This document shows, piece after piece, positions 10,301-23,400 of a stretch of DNA of 64,000 nt. Numbering within the stretch: the first letter of the stretch is position 1; every line of letters begins with the position of its first letter. The DNA is taken from contig CAJINV010000003.1 of the NCBI GenBank assembly GCA_905178155.1, positions 2,127,065-2,191,064 of the forward strand. The letters are read 5' to 3'. The position numbers and the translations under genes are program-made. Source of the DNA: Amoebophrya sp. A120. Lineage: Eukaryota > Sar > Dinophyceae > Syndiniales > Amoebophryaceae. The notes under the pieces were generated by a model. The model saw nothing but the letters and a program-made list of their open reading frames with translations. It did not search any database and was not told the DNA's origin.

Positions 10301-13300
10301 CCGCCAGGCTAGAGCGGTCCTGGCCTCACTGCATACCAATCAGGCGGACCGATAGCGCGCGGCGCCTGAAGAAAAGACAGCGCCCGGCAATGGCAGGCGC
10401 TTTGCGTGGTTCGCCGTGCCATGCGGCTCAAAAATTGAGCCCGGCGGAATGCTGTGCGTCAGATTATTCACCGCCGTAATATAGATGCGGCCCAGGCCAC
10501 CGCAAGCGCAATGGGGCGCCCTTCAGTTTGCAATCTACTGACGCCCTGAAAAGTTGGGGCGCTGGAAACATTCCGGAAGGTTCTTGGAAGATTTTCCCCC
10601 AGATTGCGTTAACAGAGATGGCCGTTTGTAACATCCGTCGTATGACCTGTGTGAAAACCGCCGACATGAAGAAATGAGTTCTTGTTCAACGATCGCGGAG
10701 ATACATGAAAAGTTTTTGTCTTTGTTGTGCATACAGTTTTATATATATCCTCATGCCTCCTCATGATGTGCTTCTCGGCAAAAACTGAAAATAGCTGCGT
10801 ACCTGCCCGCAAATTTGCACTTCGATCACGCCCGATAGTAAGATCAGTAAGGAAGGGGATCGGTCTTGGTCACGCGTTACGGGCACAATGTCCTCCGCTA
10901 GCGCAATTTCGTCCGTCATGGCGCGGTAGAGCAGCGTTTTGGTCTTCTGACTTGCGCCATGGAACATGGGCGTCAGAAAAAGAGGCGAATCGTCATCCAC
11001 TACTTTCTTCAGGGCGCGTTCGGCTGCGGTCGTGGGGCGAGGACGCCTGCAGCTTTTCGCTCTGGAGGCAGGCGCGTCTGCCGCGAACACGTAGTTTACG
11101 CACTTCTTCACGTTCACGCTGTCGGATAGTGCATACATGCCTTGGCTCGTGGTCCCCTCCTGCGCTCCGTCAACCAGGGCGTTGCTCGCCTCTTGTTCAG
11201 CGGTTGTCGGCTGTGCATGATCACCAGCTGCTGCGTCAACGACATCGCCCGTTCCTGTTTCCACAGGGTCGCTGCCGTCCTGCCCTTCTGAAGCCGCAGC
11301 AGGCTCGTCCCCGGCGCGCCTCTTCGAAGTTTCGATACAATCAGCCCCTTGTGCCATCTCGGCCGTGTACAGAGCAGTTGGCTGAACCCTCACTGCTCCA
11401 CGCCGGCGTGCATTCAGCAAGGTGTTCGTCGGGCGGCCAGGCGGGCTATTGATGTTCTGGCTCGCGGCTGCATTCTCGTCATCCAAATCGTCGGCGCTCC
11501 ACGCGTCCCGGTTGTCGTACATGACCTCGGCAGTGGCGCGCCACGTGCGTCCCTGCGTGCTCATAACGCGTTTGATCACAATTCGCGTTTGCTGCTTCAA
11601 GGAGTTGAGGGCGTTCCGGACGGTTGTTCTCTGCTGGGATATATCTTCATTCTGACCCTCCGCACTGGAATCCTGGTCGTCTTCATCACTGCTGTCCTCC
11701 TCGTCATCTTCGTCTGATGTGCCCTTCTTTTCTGCACCCGATTCGTCGTCGCCGGAACAGCCATCACTCTTGTCGTCTGACGCAGCTGCTCCGTCGTCCT
11801 CCGGCACTGAATTCAGCTTGCAAACCGCATCCGTCGCTCTCGAATGCTTGTTATCACCGCTCGCGGATCTTCTCGAGCTTTTGACACGGACTGTGGCTTT
11901 CTTGTCGCGCCAGGTGCTCTGCTTGCCGGTCGGGTCTTGCGTTTGTCGCTTGCCGAGCTGCGCCTTACGAGATTTCGTACCTCGCTTGTTCGCGGTGTTG
12001 CCACTTTTTCGGTTATTTCCAGTTTCACCATCAACATCGTCATCCTCGTTCTCCTCCTCGTCCTCCTCCTCATCCCCGTCGGGAAACAGCGAGTCCTCTT
12101 TGTTGGTAATATGTCGGCCAGTGTCCGACTCTGAAGCCCCAACCCGGCTTTGCATCGCTTGGCGCTTGCGTCGAGCCACCTCCACGTTTGCTCGCACCAC
12201 CCGCCGCCCGATTTGCTCCAAGTCCAGCCAGGCCCACGTGCGGAAGATCTGCAAAAAGTTGGCCCCCGTCGACACCTTTTGCAGCGCCTTCTTGGATAAC
12301 AAGTAGCAGGCACAGAAGTCCTCGGCGATCACCGTTTGCGTGTACTTCTTCCCGATGTCCAGCACGCTCTGCTCTTCAAACCAGCAATTTTCCGCCAGCT
12401 CCTTCACGAGCACGCCTCGACAGAACGCCAGCGCTTTCCCGAGCCGCAGGAAAAACATGCAGTCGGACGTGGTGTCCTCCTGACAGAGCATCTCGCCGGG
12501 CGTGTAGATTCGCTTTTGCAGCGAGTTCTCCACCTGTTTGAGCGAATGGATCGGCAGCCACTGCGCGAACTCCGGAATGATGTTGGTCAGGTGAAAGGGG
12601 GTGCTGCGAATCAAGTTGTCGAAATTGATTTGTCCCATGGACTGAAACAACTCGAACTCGTCGGGAAACCCCACCGTCAAAAGGTCCCACAGGTCCTCGC
12701 GCAGAATGACGAGACACTCGCACCCGGAGGCGTTCTGCAACGAAGACGCGTCGTGGCTCGAGGTGGACCCACTGCTGCTGCTGTCTGCTTGCTGCCCGTT
12801 GGCACTAGTACCGGTTGTGGTCCCAGCCCCGGTCGAGGCTGTCGCCGAAGATGAGCCCCCGCTTGCTGCATTGTTGTAACCCGCCGTCGGACCTCCAGCC
12901 TTCCCACCACTGGCGGACATACCGCCACTGGTCAGCGCAAGGTCCACGGCGCGCACAGTAGCTGTTCGCTTCCGAGAAATGCCTAACACGGCCAGCTCGC
13001 CGACAATTTCTCCCTCATTCAGCTTCTTCACGACCTCGTTCACGCCAGTCGTCCGGTTGCGCACCTCAATCTGCACTGCCCCCTGAAACACGATGCACAT
13101 AGAATTTCCGTTCGTGTCGCCCTCCTGGAAGATTAGTTCGCCGGGACCGAATCGCTTGCGCAGAGTGCGGCACGAGAGCCGGTACACGAATTCCAGACGG
13201 CAGCCCTCAAAAAACGACATTTTCCGGAACGTATTCACCATGCGGGACTGTTGTGTGTTCATTGGGCTTGAATCCGTCAGAATAGAACAAGAAGCTGCTT

Positions 13301-14150
13301 CACTTTTGCTACTTCATGTTCATCTTCATTCATAGTACCAAAGTGTATCGATAGACTCGGAATGTAACTAAGTATATTATGGTGTGGGGCATAAAAAACC
13401 ACTGCGCCAACCTTCATCTGAAACTCAAGAACAACACACGTTTACACACCATGTCCTCGACTTGCAATTGGCGCGCATGCGCAGAGCCGGTGGCATTAGT
13501 GATGATGTGGTGGTACGGCGCCCAGGCGATCGTGACTGGCTCTTCGGACAGCGGAATCGCCGTCACCGTGCGTTGATCCGTGAAGCCCATGCAGTTTAGA
13601 TCGGAAAGAATGTCCCACTCCCGGAGACTGTCCACTTGCGTCCACCGGTCCGTCCCCAAAATCGCGGTAATTTGCGTGTCGGACAGCAGCTGCTCCTCAT
13701 CCTCTTCGTTGCCGTTGTCGCTAACCAGGTCGACGCTGTCCTCCTCCTCTTCGATGGTCGTGGTTGTTATCCGGGCTGCGTTGGTCGCCTCGCGCTTCGC
13801 CTCCCGACAATACTGGTACAGCCCGACCTGTTGTAGCAGTAGCAGAGAAATTCTTTTTCTTTTGTCTTATGTACGTAGCTCTTCTGATCTATGTATTCTA
13901 CTTCTCGCCATTTGCATTCTCGATAGTCAAGGCCTAGCAGTTCGTGCATTTTTTGTTTTTGGCACAGTATTCTTATTACCCTCCCCTGAACGACGATTCC
14001 GCATCGGTGCTTTTCCAGGAAGCGAGCCTTCTCCAAAAAGATGACGGAACCTTGCTCATAGTCCTGCTTGATAATGTTGGAGTGGTAGCCAAATTGCACG
14101 TACTCCGCCAAGTACGGCTTCCCTAGCTGCGCAGAAAGAGGCGACGGCAT
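4304..14150 (-). CDS. Giant multi-domain cyclic-nucleotide-binding-like protein (six exons)
   Basis: Model: exons 14150-13980, 13827-13450, 13247-10803, 8209-7741, 7549-7129 and 6911-4304, all GT-AG and phase-consistent, giving 2163 residues. Cyclic nucleotide-binding-fold domains lie near residues 10-170, 188-400, 405-540, 930-1060 and 1090-1260, with a weaker one near 1840-2000. Landmarks are GELAVLGISRKRTATV in the second (Glu and Arg of the phosphate-binding cassette both kept), GDIYGGIELLL in the fourth and LLNELCALGLSEGRTT in the fifth. The first, third and sixth lack parts of the cassette and may not bind ligand. An acidic and Ser-rich linker fills ~560-920. Domains 1, 4 and 5 are split by introns, and splicing restores the fold, which supports the joins. 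No kinase or channel domain is visible, so this is likely a soluble scaffold or regulator. A further 5' exon above 14150 is possible. Confidence 0.8.
8194..8235. repeat. 42-bp direct repeat, distal copy containing the functional splice acceptor
   Basis: Identical to 10631-10672. On the minus strand it reads through ..ttttcacacag|gtcatacg, and coding resumes at 8209. Joining exon 3 (ending at 10803) here gives a continuous domain (QICGQ then VIRRMCDGDIYGG). Confidence 0.85.
8236..10630. mobile_element. GC-rich 2.4-kb island inserted in intron 4, flanked by a 42-bp duplication
   Basis: About 2395 bp of markedly GC-rich, non-coding sequence between perfect 42-bp direct repeats at 8194-8235 and 10631-10672. 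Within it, 8257-8690 and ~9760-10240 are diverged direct copies (both include ttttggcggggcgcg, tttgcgaggcccgaac and a cggactcggtgt-like stretch). Also inside, 9040-9250 is packed with ttccgaaatccttcc units and 9331-9365 carries the inverted version. No transposase-like frame is visible; the open frames here are GC-driven and repetitive. A mobile or segmentally duplicated insert is inference from the flanking duplication. Confidence 0.6.
10631..10672. repeat. 42-bp direct repeat, proximal copy with a duplicate acceptor
   Basis: Perfect copy of 8194-8235. It contains the same cacacag|gtcatac acceptor junction (exon side at 10646), but the sequence after the repeat does not continue the protein, so this acceptor would give a truncated product if used. 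It probably marks the 3' end of the original short intron (10802 down to 10647). Confidence 0.85.
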
Positions 14151-14690
14151 GCCTCACACCTTATCTGCAAATAGCTCGCAGCAATGCCTCCCCGGACGGC
14201 CGTCCGCGTGCGCGTAGGTAGCCAACTACGACCAACGCATCACTCCTCTGACCGTTCGAAACGAGAAATACGCGACCACTCACAAATTGTTGCTCGGGAC
14301 GTCCAGGAGGGCAACGAAACTATTCCAAAGTGAATGCGTGCCTATCCATCACATCGTAGCCCGTTCGAAGACGCGTCCAACATGACCAGAAGAGGGTCAA
14401 GAACGACGGGAAGAAGCCAAACCCAACTTCTCGCTTTACCAAGAAATGAAGGCAAGGACCAAGAAAACGAAAAGGAAAAAGCCCTGACTCTCATTCATAG
14501 TAATCACTCTCAGTTCTTGGGCAATGTTGCAATAATTAGGACGAGAGCGATAACTACCCTCTTCATAAGCGGCAACGAACAGTGCCACAATACAGGGCCG
14601 AGAAACCAACATTCTCAAATTACATCGCTATGAAACACATCACGGAGTCAGAACACAACGCGACGGAAAGGAAAGCTCCGAACTCGCTCG
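14151..14690. other. Intergenic, nothing recognised
   Basis: Mixed-composition sequence upstream of the cyclic-nucleotide-binding gene. It would hold that gene's promoter or trans-splice acceptor, but no motif is convincing. Confidence 0.4.
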
Positions 14691-16860
14691 GCTTTGTGCT
14701 GTTCACCGGTTCAAGGAATTGAAAGCAAGAAAACCGGACAACAAACCGAGACAACGTTCCAGGCGGGCAGCCAACGGGCCACACGGGCCAGGGCGGCTAC
14801 GAGATCAGAGGGCAAGCGGCAGGGGTGCGCGCGCCTTAAACGGAGTGGCACGGGCTGGAGAGGGCGCCTAGCCCCCCCTCTACGATCGAACGGAAAATGG
14901 CCACCGACCCTCCCGCCCGGGCGACACACAAAGGCCGCGCACCAACCTACTTACGACAAACGAAGCGCCCCCCTTCCTCGACGGGCCGGCGCGCCGGTCC
15001 GCCGCCCTTGCCGGTGCGGCCGCGCGCTGCCGCCCCTCGGGCACCCCGCGGCCCCCCTTGCAGCAAAAGGAAGGGCCACCACCAGAAGCATGCAACAAAC
15101 GGAAGCAGCGGGCCCTTTAACGCTGCGACGGCTGTAGTCCACCCCGCTTGTCTTTCTTTCTGGGCCCGACTCCTCGGGGAGATCGCGCGCCCACATCAAA
15201 GACGTCAACACCCTGCCGCGCCTGGTCCTGTCAGGCTCGACAAACGCCGCCGGACTTTTGCCATTGCCAAGAGCCGCCCGGCATTCTCGCGGCAACAAGG
15301 TAAGGCCATGCATCGGGCGAGCACCGTGCCCCTTCGAGTCCCTTCATTGCGGCCCGCTGCCATCAACTAGCTGCCGCGGCGCAGCGACTTGCTACGGCCG
15401 CTGCTGGGCCTGCGTTGTTCCATTCTGCCCCTCTAGCTCTGTCGCCTGTGCCCCGCGGTACTGCAGCCCAAGGCCCCTGGCGGCGCACTTGGGGCGCGCC
15501 TTCGGGTTGGCGTTCCAAAAGCCCGGCAAAACGGGGGCCGGATTCCCCCGCTGCGCGTGGCAGGCTACCGAGTGCGCGGCCGCGCCGCCTCCCTTGCATA
15601 ACTGGGAGAACCGGCCGCCGGCCGCGGTCCTCCAATGAATCCCCGGGACAGAGACCGGGCGGCGCCGCCGTTGCCCCGGCGCCGGGGCGGGTCCGATTGC
15701 GGCCCGATATGTTAGCCGGCCGCCGGCCCCCGGCCCGAGACGAGCTCCGCCAGCCTGTTTTTGTCAGTGCGTCAGCGGAAGAAGCGCCGGCGTCATTGCG
15801 CGCTGCCCCGCTGCCAATCTACGCCTCAGAGATGGAAGGATCGCCCTCCGATTCCTGCTCCAGCGCGGGGGCCGCGTGACCGTCTGCGCCATGGCTGCGG
15901 ACCCACATATTTGGACTGCGCCGGCGGGCCGCAATCCTCCCCGGCTCGCCAGTGCCTTCGACCCGCCCCACTCGCCCCCCTGGCTGCCGCGCCACAGGCG
16001 AAGTCCCTGCCGCTGCTGTTTGCGCGCTTTCTCCTCTTGGGGCGAAGCGGTGCGCGTCGACTCTTGACCGCGCCACGCCCCCTCCGCCCGGGGTTTCTTT
16101 TTGTTTCGGGGGACCGTCAGCGGCCGCTGCAGTCTCGGCCGCGGCCGTGGCATCGGCGGGGGGGCTTCTTCCGGGACGAGGGGGCGGGCGCGGCCTTCTT
16201 CTTTTCGGTCGGCACGCGAGCAGTGGCTGTCTTCTTAGTGCCAGAAGAAGAAGCGGCCGGAGGGAGGCCCGCCAGGCTTTTTCTTCTCTTTTCGTTCGCC
16301 GGGGCCTGAGTAACCTACGAGACCTCGGGCAGCCGCTTCCTTTTCGGTGAGGGGCCCCCCAGATTCCAAACAGCGCTTCTTCTGATCCCCCGCAATCTTG
16401 TCCCTCATTTCGTCGCGCTCGCGGAACCGTTCCTCCATCTCGGGGCCCACCCCGTCAGGTTCCGGCAAGTGCCGCGAATGCCCCTCAAGTTTAGTCTGGT
16501 CGTAAGCACGCTGCCCCCCAAAGTGGAAAGGCTCCGCCAAGTTGCGCGGAAAAGGGGGCCGCGAAATGCTGCGCGCTCACCTCCTGCAGCTGCGCAGGCA
16601 AAACCGCGAGGGAACTGGTCCCACTTAGTTAAGGCGCGCCACGCCATCGATCACTCCGCCGGTAGGCGTCCGCGGTTCGTCGGGCACCGTAAAAGTTTTG
16701 GTAGTGCTTGGCAGCGCACCCTTACCCCGCGGGCAACGCTGGGCCACATCCGCGCCATCGCCCGCGATTATGCCAGCCCCTGGCCCCCCTTCAATACGTT
16801 AGCCATCAATGACCGATCTTTCTCTGAGCCAGACACGCCCCCGCTACAAAATGCGGCGTA
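14691..16860. other. GC-rich intergenic island 2
   Basis: About 2.2 kb of strongly GC-rich sequence between AT-richer flanks, matching in size and composition the islands at 8.2-10.6 kb and 25.1-27.4 kb. Overlapping open frames on both strands are Pro/Arg/Ala-rich with no domain, as expected from GC-rich non-coding DNA. I found no clear terminal repeats. Confidence 0.5.
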
Positions 16861-17456
16861 GACGTCAAAGTGGCATCACCCGCGACTTGCTCATCCACTT
16901 CGAACACCGCCTGCCACAAACAACGCGTTTGTTGCCAGCGCACTTCTTCCTTCTTGTTTCACTTGCCACCAGATATATCAATTTTTTTGATATTGCTCTT
17001 GTTCGGTATTCGTACATAGGGAGCGTGCAAACTTTCTTCAAGGTGACGGACTATTGCAACAAAGATCGTCACCTTTTTCCAAGGTGCGGTCACAAAATTT
17101 TCTTCATCACGCTGCTCAGCTCATCTCGGTAGTTTCAGTGTACGAGCGCAAGTGTGTTCGTCTTCGTATTTCAGATGAATCATCTGCCTCGGTTTTCATA
17201 TGGTGCATCGCATCTTACCGCCAAGTAGAAGCTGACAGTTCACTAGTATCATGTTGGCGAGAAACAACAGTGTCAAGCCTATGTCTGAAACACTGAAAAA
17301 AACCCTATACCTACTGAAGTACTTGCTCTGTTTACGTATCTCTCATTCACAATCATTCACTTGGACAATGAAACACTAACACATGACGTCTTGGTTTGGA
17401 CATTGATCTGCTTCTGGTAGTACAATTCTGGTCTTCTACGTGGTGGAAAAAAACCT
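16861..17456. other. Intergenic, nothing recognised
   Basis: Moderately AT-rich 3' flank of the coiled-coil gene. No gene or repeat was seen. Confidence 0.4.
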
Positions 17457-20400
17457 TCAAGTAGAAACGTGTGCCCCTGCCACTTCGATCCTTTGTGCGG
17501 ACAATCGCCTGCTACCCGTCCCGACAGAGCCTCTTTTTCCACCAATGATAGACCCGCGCTTCTGCGCTTCCAGGTCTTGCAGTACGATGGACGCGCGGCG
17601 CGGAAAATCCATCAGCTTCAACAGCAATGGCTCCATCTCGCGGGGACGCACCACCTCGTTTTGGCGCACTTTTTGCTCCAGCTTCTGCAGTGCTCGTTCG
17701 CGATTGGCTTCCAGCAGGTTCACGCGATCCTGCAACTGAGAAAGCTTCTGGCTCATGGTCTCGTAAGAACCCGCCAGGTTGTTCGCGATTTTTCTTTTCT
17801 CCTCATTCACGTCCATCGGAAGGAGGTCTCCGTGAAGATCCGACTTTTCACACTCAGCTTCGACCCCCGCCTCCGGCTTCATTTCCATGACGCCCTTCCT
17901 TCGGAACACCAACGTCTGGACGATCTCCTCGAGGAGCAGCTTGAGTCCGCAATTCCTTTGGGTCACCCGCGCGTGGTGATTCAACAACACCGAGTACTCG
18001 TTGCAGTCGGACAGCAAAATCTCGTAGTCTTCCTCGCGTCGCTTCCGAATGTCGGACAGGGTCGCTTTGGTCCGCTCGAAGTGGGCCAGCTGCTTTTGCG
18101 CGATCTTGTAGCGCTCCTTCAAAGCCTGCACCTCTTCCGCGAGTTCCCGGTTCGGGTTCGCTTGCATCATCCGCAGCGTTTTTCTCCTTTCGAAGACCAG
18201 CTGCTTCTGCAGCTCTCGGCGCTCCTTCCGCCGCTTTTCCAGCTTCGCGCGGACCACTTGCCTCCGGTACAGTGCTTGCTCCAGTGCGTCGGTTTTCAAA
18301 CGGTGCAAAATCTTCAAGCGCGGCCGGCAGTTATCGACGTCTTGCTTCAACAGGGAAATGCGGTCTTGGTTCTTCAAAAGCATGTCGGCATTCTTACACA
18401 GGCACTCGCAGACGTGCATCAGAATCAGCAGTTGTTCATTCTGTTTCGGCGGAAAAACCACCTTCGTGACATTGGCGACTGTCCGCGCCGCTTGTTTAAA
18501 TAAGTTGAACAACGTATTGCGCCCGCGGTCATTTTGTTCCACCAGTTCTCCCCCCTCGTCGTCCTCCTCCTCCAGGACCGACGAATCTTCCCTGCGCGCC
18601 CCCGCCCGAAACCTTTGCGACATTTTCGCCTCAACCAAAGTGGTGGGCGCGCGCGGCTGGTGCACAGCTCTTGACGTTATTCGCGCCGTGGTGCCACGCA
18701 AGAGACGCAACGTGCGGCCGCGACTTTTCTGCTGCGCAGCAGGACCTCCTGTCGTAGTTATGCGACCACCCGTTTCTACTTCCGAAGGTAGTACAACTAC
18801 TCCTTCTGCTTCTTCCGCGCCCTCGTCAGCACACTCCTCTGGAATCGTGTCCACAATTGTTGTGCCACGAGGACCACCACGCGCGGCAGCTCCTGAAGTG
18901 CTGTTGCCGCGCGCCGGGTTCAACGCCTGCCGCAAGTCCAACACGCGGAAGTGCTCCCCGCGACGCTCCCAAATCTGTTCCAGCGCGGCCTGGAGACGCT
19001 CCAGGGCCCGCAAACGTCGTCCCTGGGGATTGGTCTCGCGCGGGTACTGAAACAAAAGGTCCACCGGATACTCCAGCCGCACTTCGCCGTTGCGCACACT
19101 GCCAACGAGCGCGACGAACTCGCTCCAGCTCACGTCCGTTCGGTAGCCTACCGGTTGCTGGGTCGACGTCCCACCCGCGCCCCCCGCAACCGCAAGCGCC
19201 TCCAGCGCGTCCTGCTCCGTCAGCTGCTTCGACACCGCAGCGAGTTCGGAAATGGGCTGGTTCTCCAGGTTGCTGCTGTCTCCGGTTAGAAGGCCGCCTT
19301 GTTGGGGCGCGGCGACCAGACTCTCGATTTGGCACTGAATCATCACCGGCTGCGTGATGAACGCACGCACAAGCGTCCCCACGTCCGCCACCGAGAGGCG
19401 CTCGCTCGAGAATGATGACTCCAGCGCGGTAGCACTGCCATCCACGAGGTCTCCTACCCCGATCGCGGAGAACGCAGCACTCTTTCGCTTTGCGGTGCTG
19501 CCGCCGATCGCCGCGACCCCGTAAATCTCCTCGCCTGTGCCGTCATCCCTTGGTGCTGCATCTGGGTGGGCAGGAGTCACTGGGGAGTCGTTCTGCAGCT
19601 GCTGGAGCGCATTCAGGTCGGAATCCTGCAAAGCAATAGTGTCGTTGCGCCGCCGATACCGAGGGTCGTTGGAAAACACTCGCGAATTCGCTCGCTTCTT
19701 CATAGCTTGCTGCTTCTTGCGGTTTTTCAGAAACGTGAGATACGAAACCGTCATCGGAGCAACAGGAGCGTGCTTACTTGTTTTCAACGCAGAGAGCGGT
19801 CCTGCCTCAGCGTCCAGCGCAACCTGGACGCGTTGCGCGAAAACATCTTCGGAAATGCCGAGCAGAGCCTCGATTCGCGCCACGTGGGCGGGATCTCCAA
19901 GTGCATCTTGCTGCACGGGACCCGTAATCGCCTCAGAAGAAACGTCTCCAGCAAAATGAGTGCCCATGACTCTAGCTCGTAACTCCTCCACTTGATCCTC
20001 CGCGCAAAAAAGCGCGCGGTGTCGCTGCAGCGTCTGGAGCACTCTGTGCGCCCTGCTAATGCCTTGATGTAGTTCGGGGCTACTTTCTTCATGTTTCACA
20101 TCCTCTGCAATTGCTGCTGCAGATGCGGGCGGGTGGTCACCGAGCTGCCCTTCTAGGGCCGTCTCTATCCGAAGAAAATTGTTCGTGGAACCAAATACCA
20201 GACTGCGTGATCGCCCCTCGATTGCGTCCCCAGAAGCTGCAATCTGCTGAACGGATGCCAGCGCGTCGCCCCCACCCATTTCTAAAGCGGCCGCTTGGTG
20301 CTGCAATCCCTGGAGAAGCAGTGCGCGAGGGGAAAGCAGTTCCTTCGACAGCCTCGTAGTTGCTTTCCGCCGTCGTCCCCGTTTCCGCGTATCACGGAAA

Positions 20401-23400
20401 GTACCCATAGCTGCACTGTCACAAGAAGAGGACGAAGAAGAAAAGTCAGGCGATTTTCGAGGATCCGCCACAGCAAGCGATCCTGCCCCTGTGTGGGGTC
20501 TTTTCTTAGCCCCCAGTTCGAATATCGTCTGCTCTGGTCCAATTTCAACCTGTAAGCGATTATTGTCCCCCATCCGAATGATTTCTGGATCGTCTAGTAG
20601 GCTGGCACGGAAAACATTTTTAATGGAGGCCCGACTCTTCCGGTGGTTTGAAAACACTTTTATGGAGTCGCGGTTCGTCGATCGCCGGCCCTGGTGCTTG
20701 GTTGTCGCGGTGGCTGTGGATATGGACACCCGTTTGGCCGTCGTGCTTTTCCTCTTATTCTTCTCACCCGTTTGGCTGTAAGTCACTGCTGATTGCTTGG
20801 AACTTTCGCTATGGCTGATCGCACTCGTGCGAGTTTTACCTACAGATGAATGTGGCTCAGCGAGAGTACCTGCGGCATTTTTCTGTCCACCGGTGTTTGC
20901 GACTCCGACGTCGGGGATATTACTCCTGCCTGGCTCCGCAGTCTTGCTCGAAAGAAACCCCCGCTTTACGTCGTCCTTCAAAATTTCCCCCTCGGCGGGC
21001 TGGGGCGCATTCGTCTCCGCTGCCTCTGCGTTATTTTCACGTCGTGGTAACATTGCCGTAGAACTGCTGTCGGAAACTGTCCGCCGGGTAGACTTCGACG
21101 CGAGGAAAGTGGCTCGTCGCGCAACGCCATCTAAGCGAAGTGGCTCGTTGCGAATAGATTGCTCTCTTCCCGGAGAGAGGTCAAATCGCGTGCCGCGAAA
21201 CAAAGTCGACCGCGAGAGCTGCACTTTCGGAGTGTCATCGTCGACCCCTGAGAACCCGGACGACGACGAAGCTCTCTCGTCATCGGCATTCCGCTTGCTT
21301 TTCCGTGGCCCACCCGGCAACACCAGTGCGCCTGGAGCAACGTATTGGCCAACTGCATCGTTAGACTGCCCCAGGAAAGTTTCGTCACCAGTGGTCGCGT
21401 TTGCACTTGGCTTGCCGGAATCGCCCGCTGCTGCGGACGCCCGAGGCCGCGGGTTCGCTCTTCCACCAGCCGTGTCGCGGGAGTGGGTACTCTTGGAATC
21501 TCCTCGCTCATCATTATCGTCGTGCAGTTCGCGATTGTTCCCGCCCGCACCTGTGACGAGGTCCTGTGCGTCTTCTTCATCGTCCTCCTTCGCAAAGTTC
21601 ACTGCTCGCTGCTTACTGTGCGGCGCTGACATACCGACGGCGGTCGTGCTATCCATGTTCACACTCAAACGCAACAGCATAGCGGCGTGGTCCTCCTGGT
21701 TCGAGAGCCTGCGCTTGGCATCCGCGAACGAGTCGCTCCTGCTGATAGGCTCTTCCTGGTCGTCGTCACTTCCCTTTTGCGGGTTCGGCGTTGATGGCGG
21801 CGCTCCGGGAGGGAGCAGCAAGTTGTTGGTTTTGTTCTTCGCTGCGCCTGACGTGCCCACCTGGCTCACGTTTGACGTAGTTGCACCGCCACCGCCAAAA
21901 AAGGGTATGAGCAGCCGGTTGGCAAAACTCCGACCCGCACTTGTTCGTTTTTCGATGGACGCAGACTTTGCCGGAGGGGCTGGCGACCCGTGCGGCTCCT
22001 CTTCCAGTTGCCCTCGGTCAGACGCAAGAAATTTTCCAAACACAACGTTTTGCACAGCGGCAAACAACACGCTAGCCCTTCTGGTTGTTGCCGGAACGCT
22101 CACACTTTGCTTGCTGGCGGAAGATACCGGCGCCGCAGTTTCGCCTTCGCCGGGGATAATGGAAGTGGTGGGGAGTTCTTTGCTTCCGCTCTGCTGGGAT
22201 GCCTGATGAGTATGAATCTTGAACACTGTATGTGAATTTGAATGCAGTGATCGGACAGGAACGACGAACCGTAATCTGACTGTAAGTCTGCTCATGTAGA
22301 TTTACAATTTATGTTGAATCACAAGCGAAATAAACCTCTGTTATTTAAGCCATACCGAGGTCCCAGGATTGGAGGATAACCCACTTTTTCTCTCGCTTTC
22401 CACCGGGGGTGCGGATTCTGTGCGTCCCTTTCCACTTGCAGCCGCGGCCGCAGCCATGCTCGCACGCTTTTCGGAGAAGCTCTTCCGTAATTTCAACGTG
22501 TTCTCGGTGCTCATGGGAATGAAGGGATTCGACTCGTAAGCCTGACGCACCGCAGCAGCCATGCTGCCCTCGACGGATATGGCAGACGCCATCTGCTCGA
22601 GATCCTTTGGGGCCTCGCGCAACGTAGCAGAGCTGATGCCGGCCCCCTCGCTTTTCCTGGCTCCTTTTTTGGACTTAGTGTTCGCAGACATACTGGACCG
22701 GGCGGAGAACCCCATCGGGGTCGAACCCGTTCCGCCTAGCAGCTCTCGTTGCGAGGAGGAGCTGGAACGCAATCTGCCGCCAAGAGCCTGAGAAGCCGCG
22801 CCCGGCGCATCTGTGATCGATCTCCGCTGCTGCTGGGGCACAATATTAATGCCGGGCGATGGCCCGGTTAGCGATCCGCGTCCACCATTGCTTCCTCGTC
22901 GTGATTTGAACAGATTTATGACAGTCCCGTCGTCAGCACTATCGGGCGCAAGAACTCGGCTGGCACGCGAGGGTCCGGCGCTTCCACCGCCGATCACAAT
23001 TGGCCCGGTCAGAGGTGGACGATTTGCCGCCTCGTCGTGGGGCGCGTCGCTTGCAACAGCTTCGCCATGAGAAGACGTTCGAGCAGCGGCCTTGTCAGCT
23101 GCGTAACCGTCCATGAGTTCTTGCGTCTCCGCGGGCCCTCCACCCTGCGCTTGCAAAGGACGCAGGTTGTTTATCGTTGGGGGCGCCGCGCTCAGTTGCT
23201 GCTCCGAGAGTAAGCTGGAGGGCCGCTTGCTCCTCTGACTGCTTGTGCCGGCGTTTCCTGAGGACAGCTCGATCGAGGCACGCAGTCTTTTCTGCAGCTT
23301 CAGCGAATGATCTTCAAAACTATCTTCCTCCGCCTTGACCGAGCCCGTACTGGTGTTGTCGCTCAAAGACTTCGGAGTTTCCGAAGAGGCGGTCGCGACG

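Noticed and set aside
10609-10812. Short minus frames around the proximal 42-bp repeat as a coding exon
   Set aside because: They do not continue the nucleotide-binding fold; the distal acceptor does, so this stretch is intronic.
20797-22206. 469-residue plus-strand open frame
   Set aside because: Exact antisense of the phase-consistent coiled-coil gene; Ser/Leu-rich shadow.
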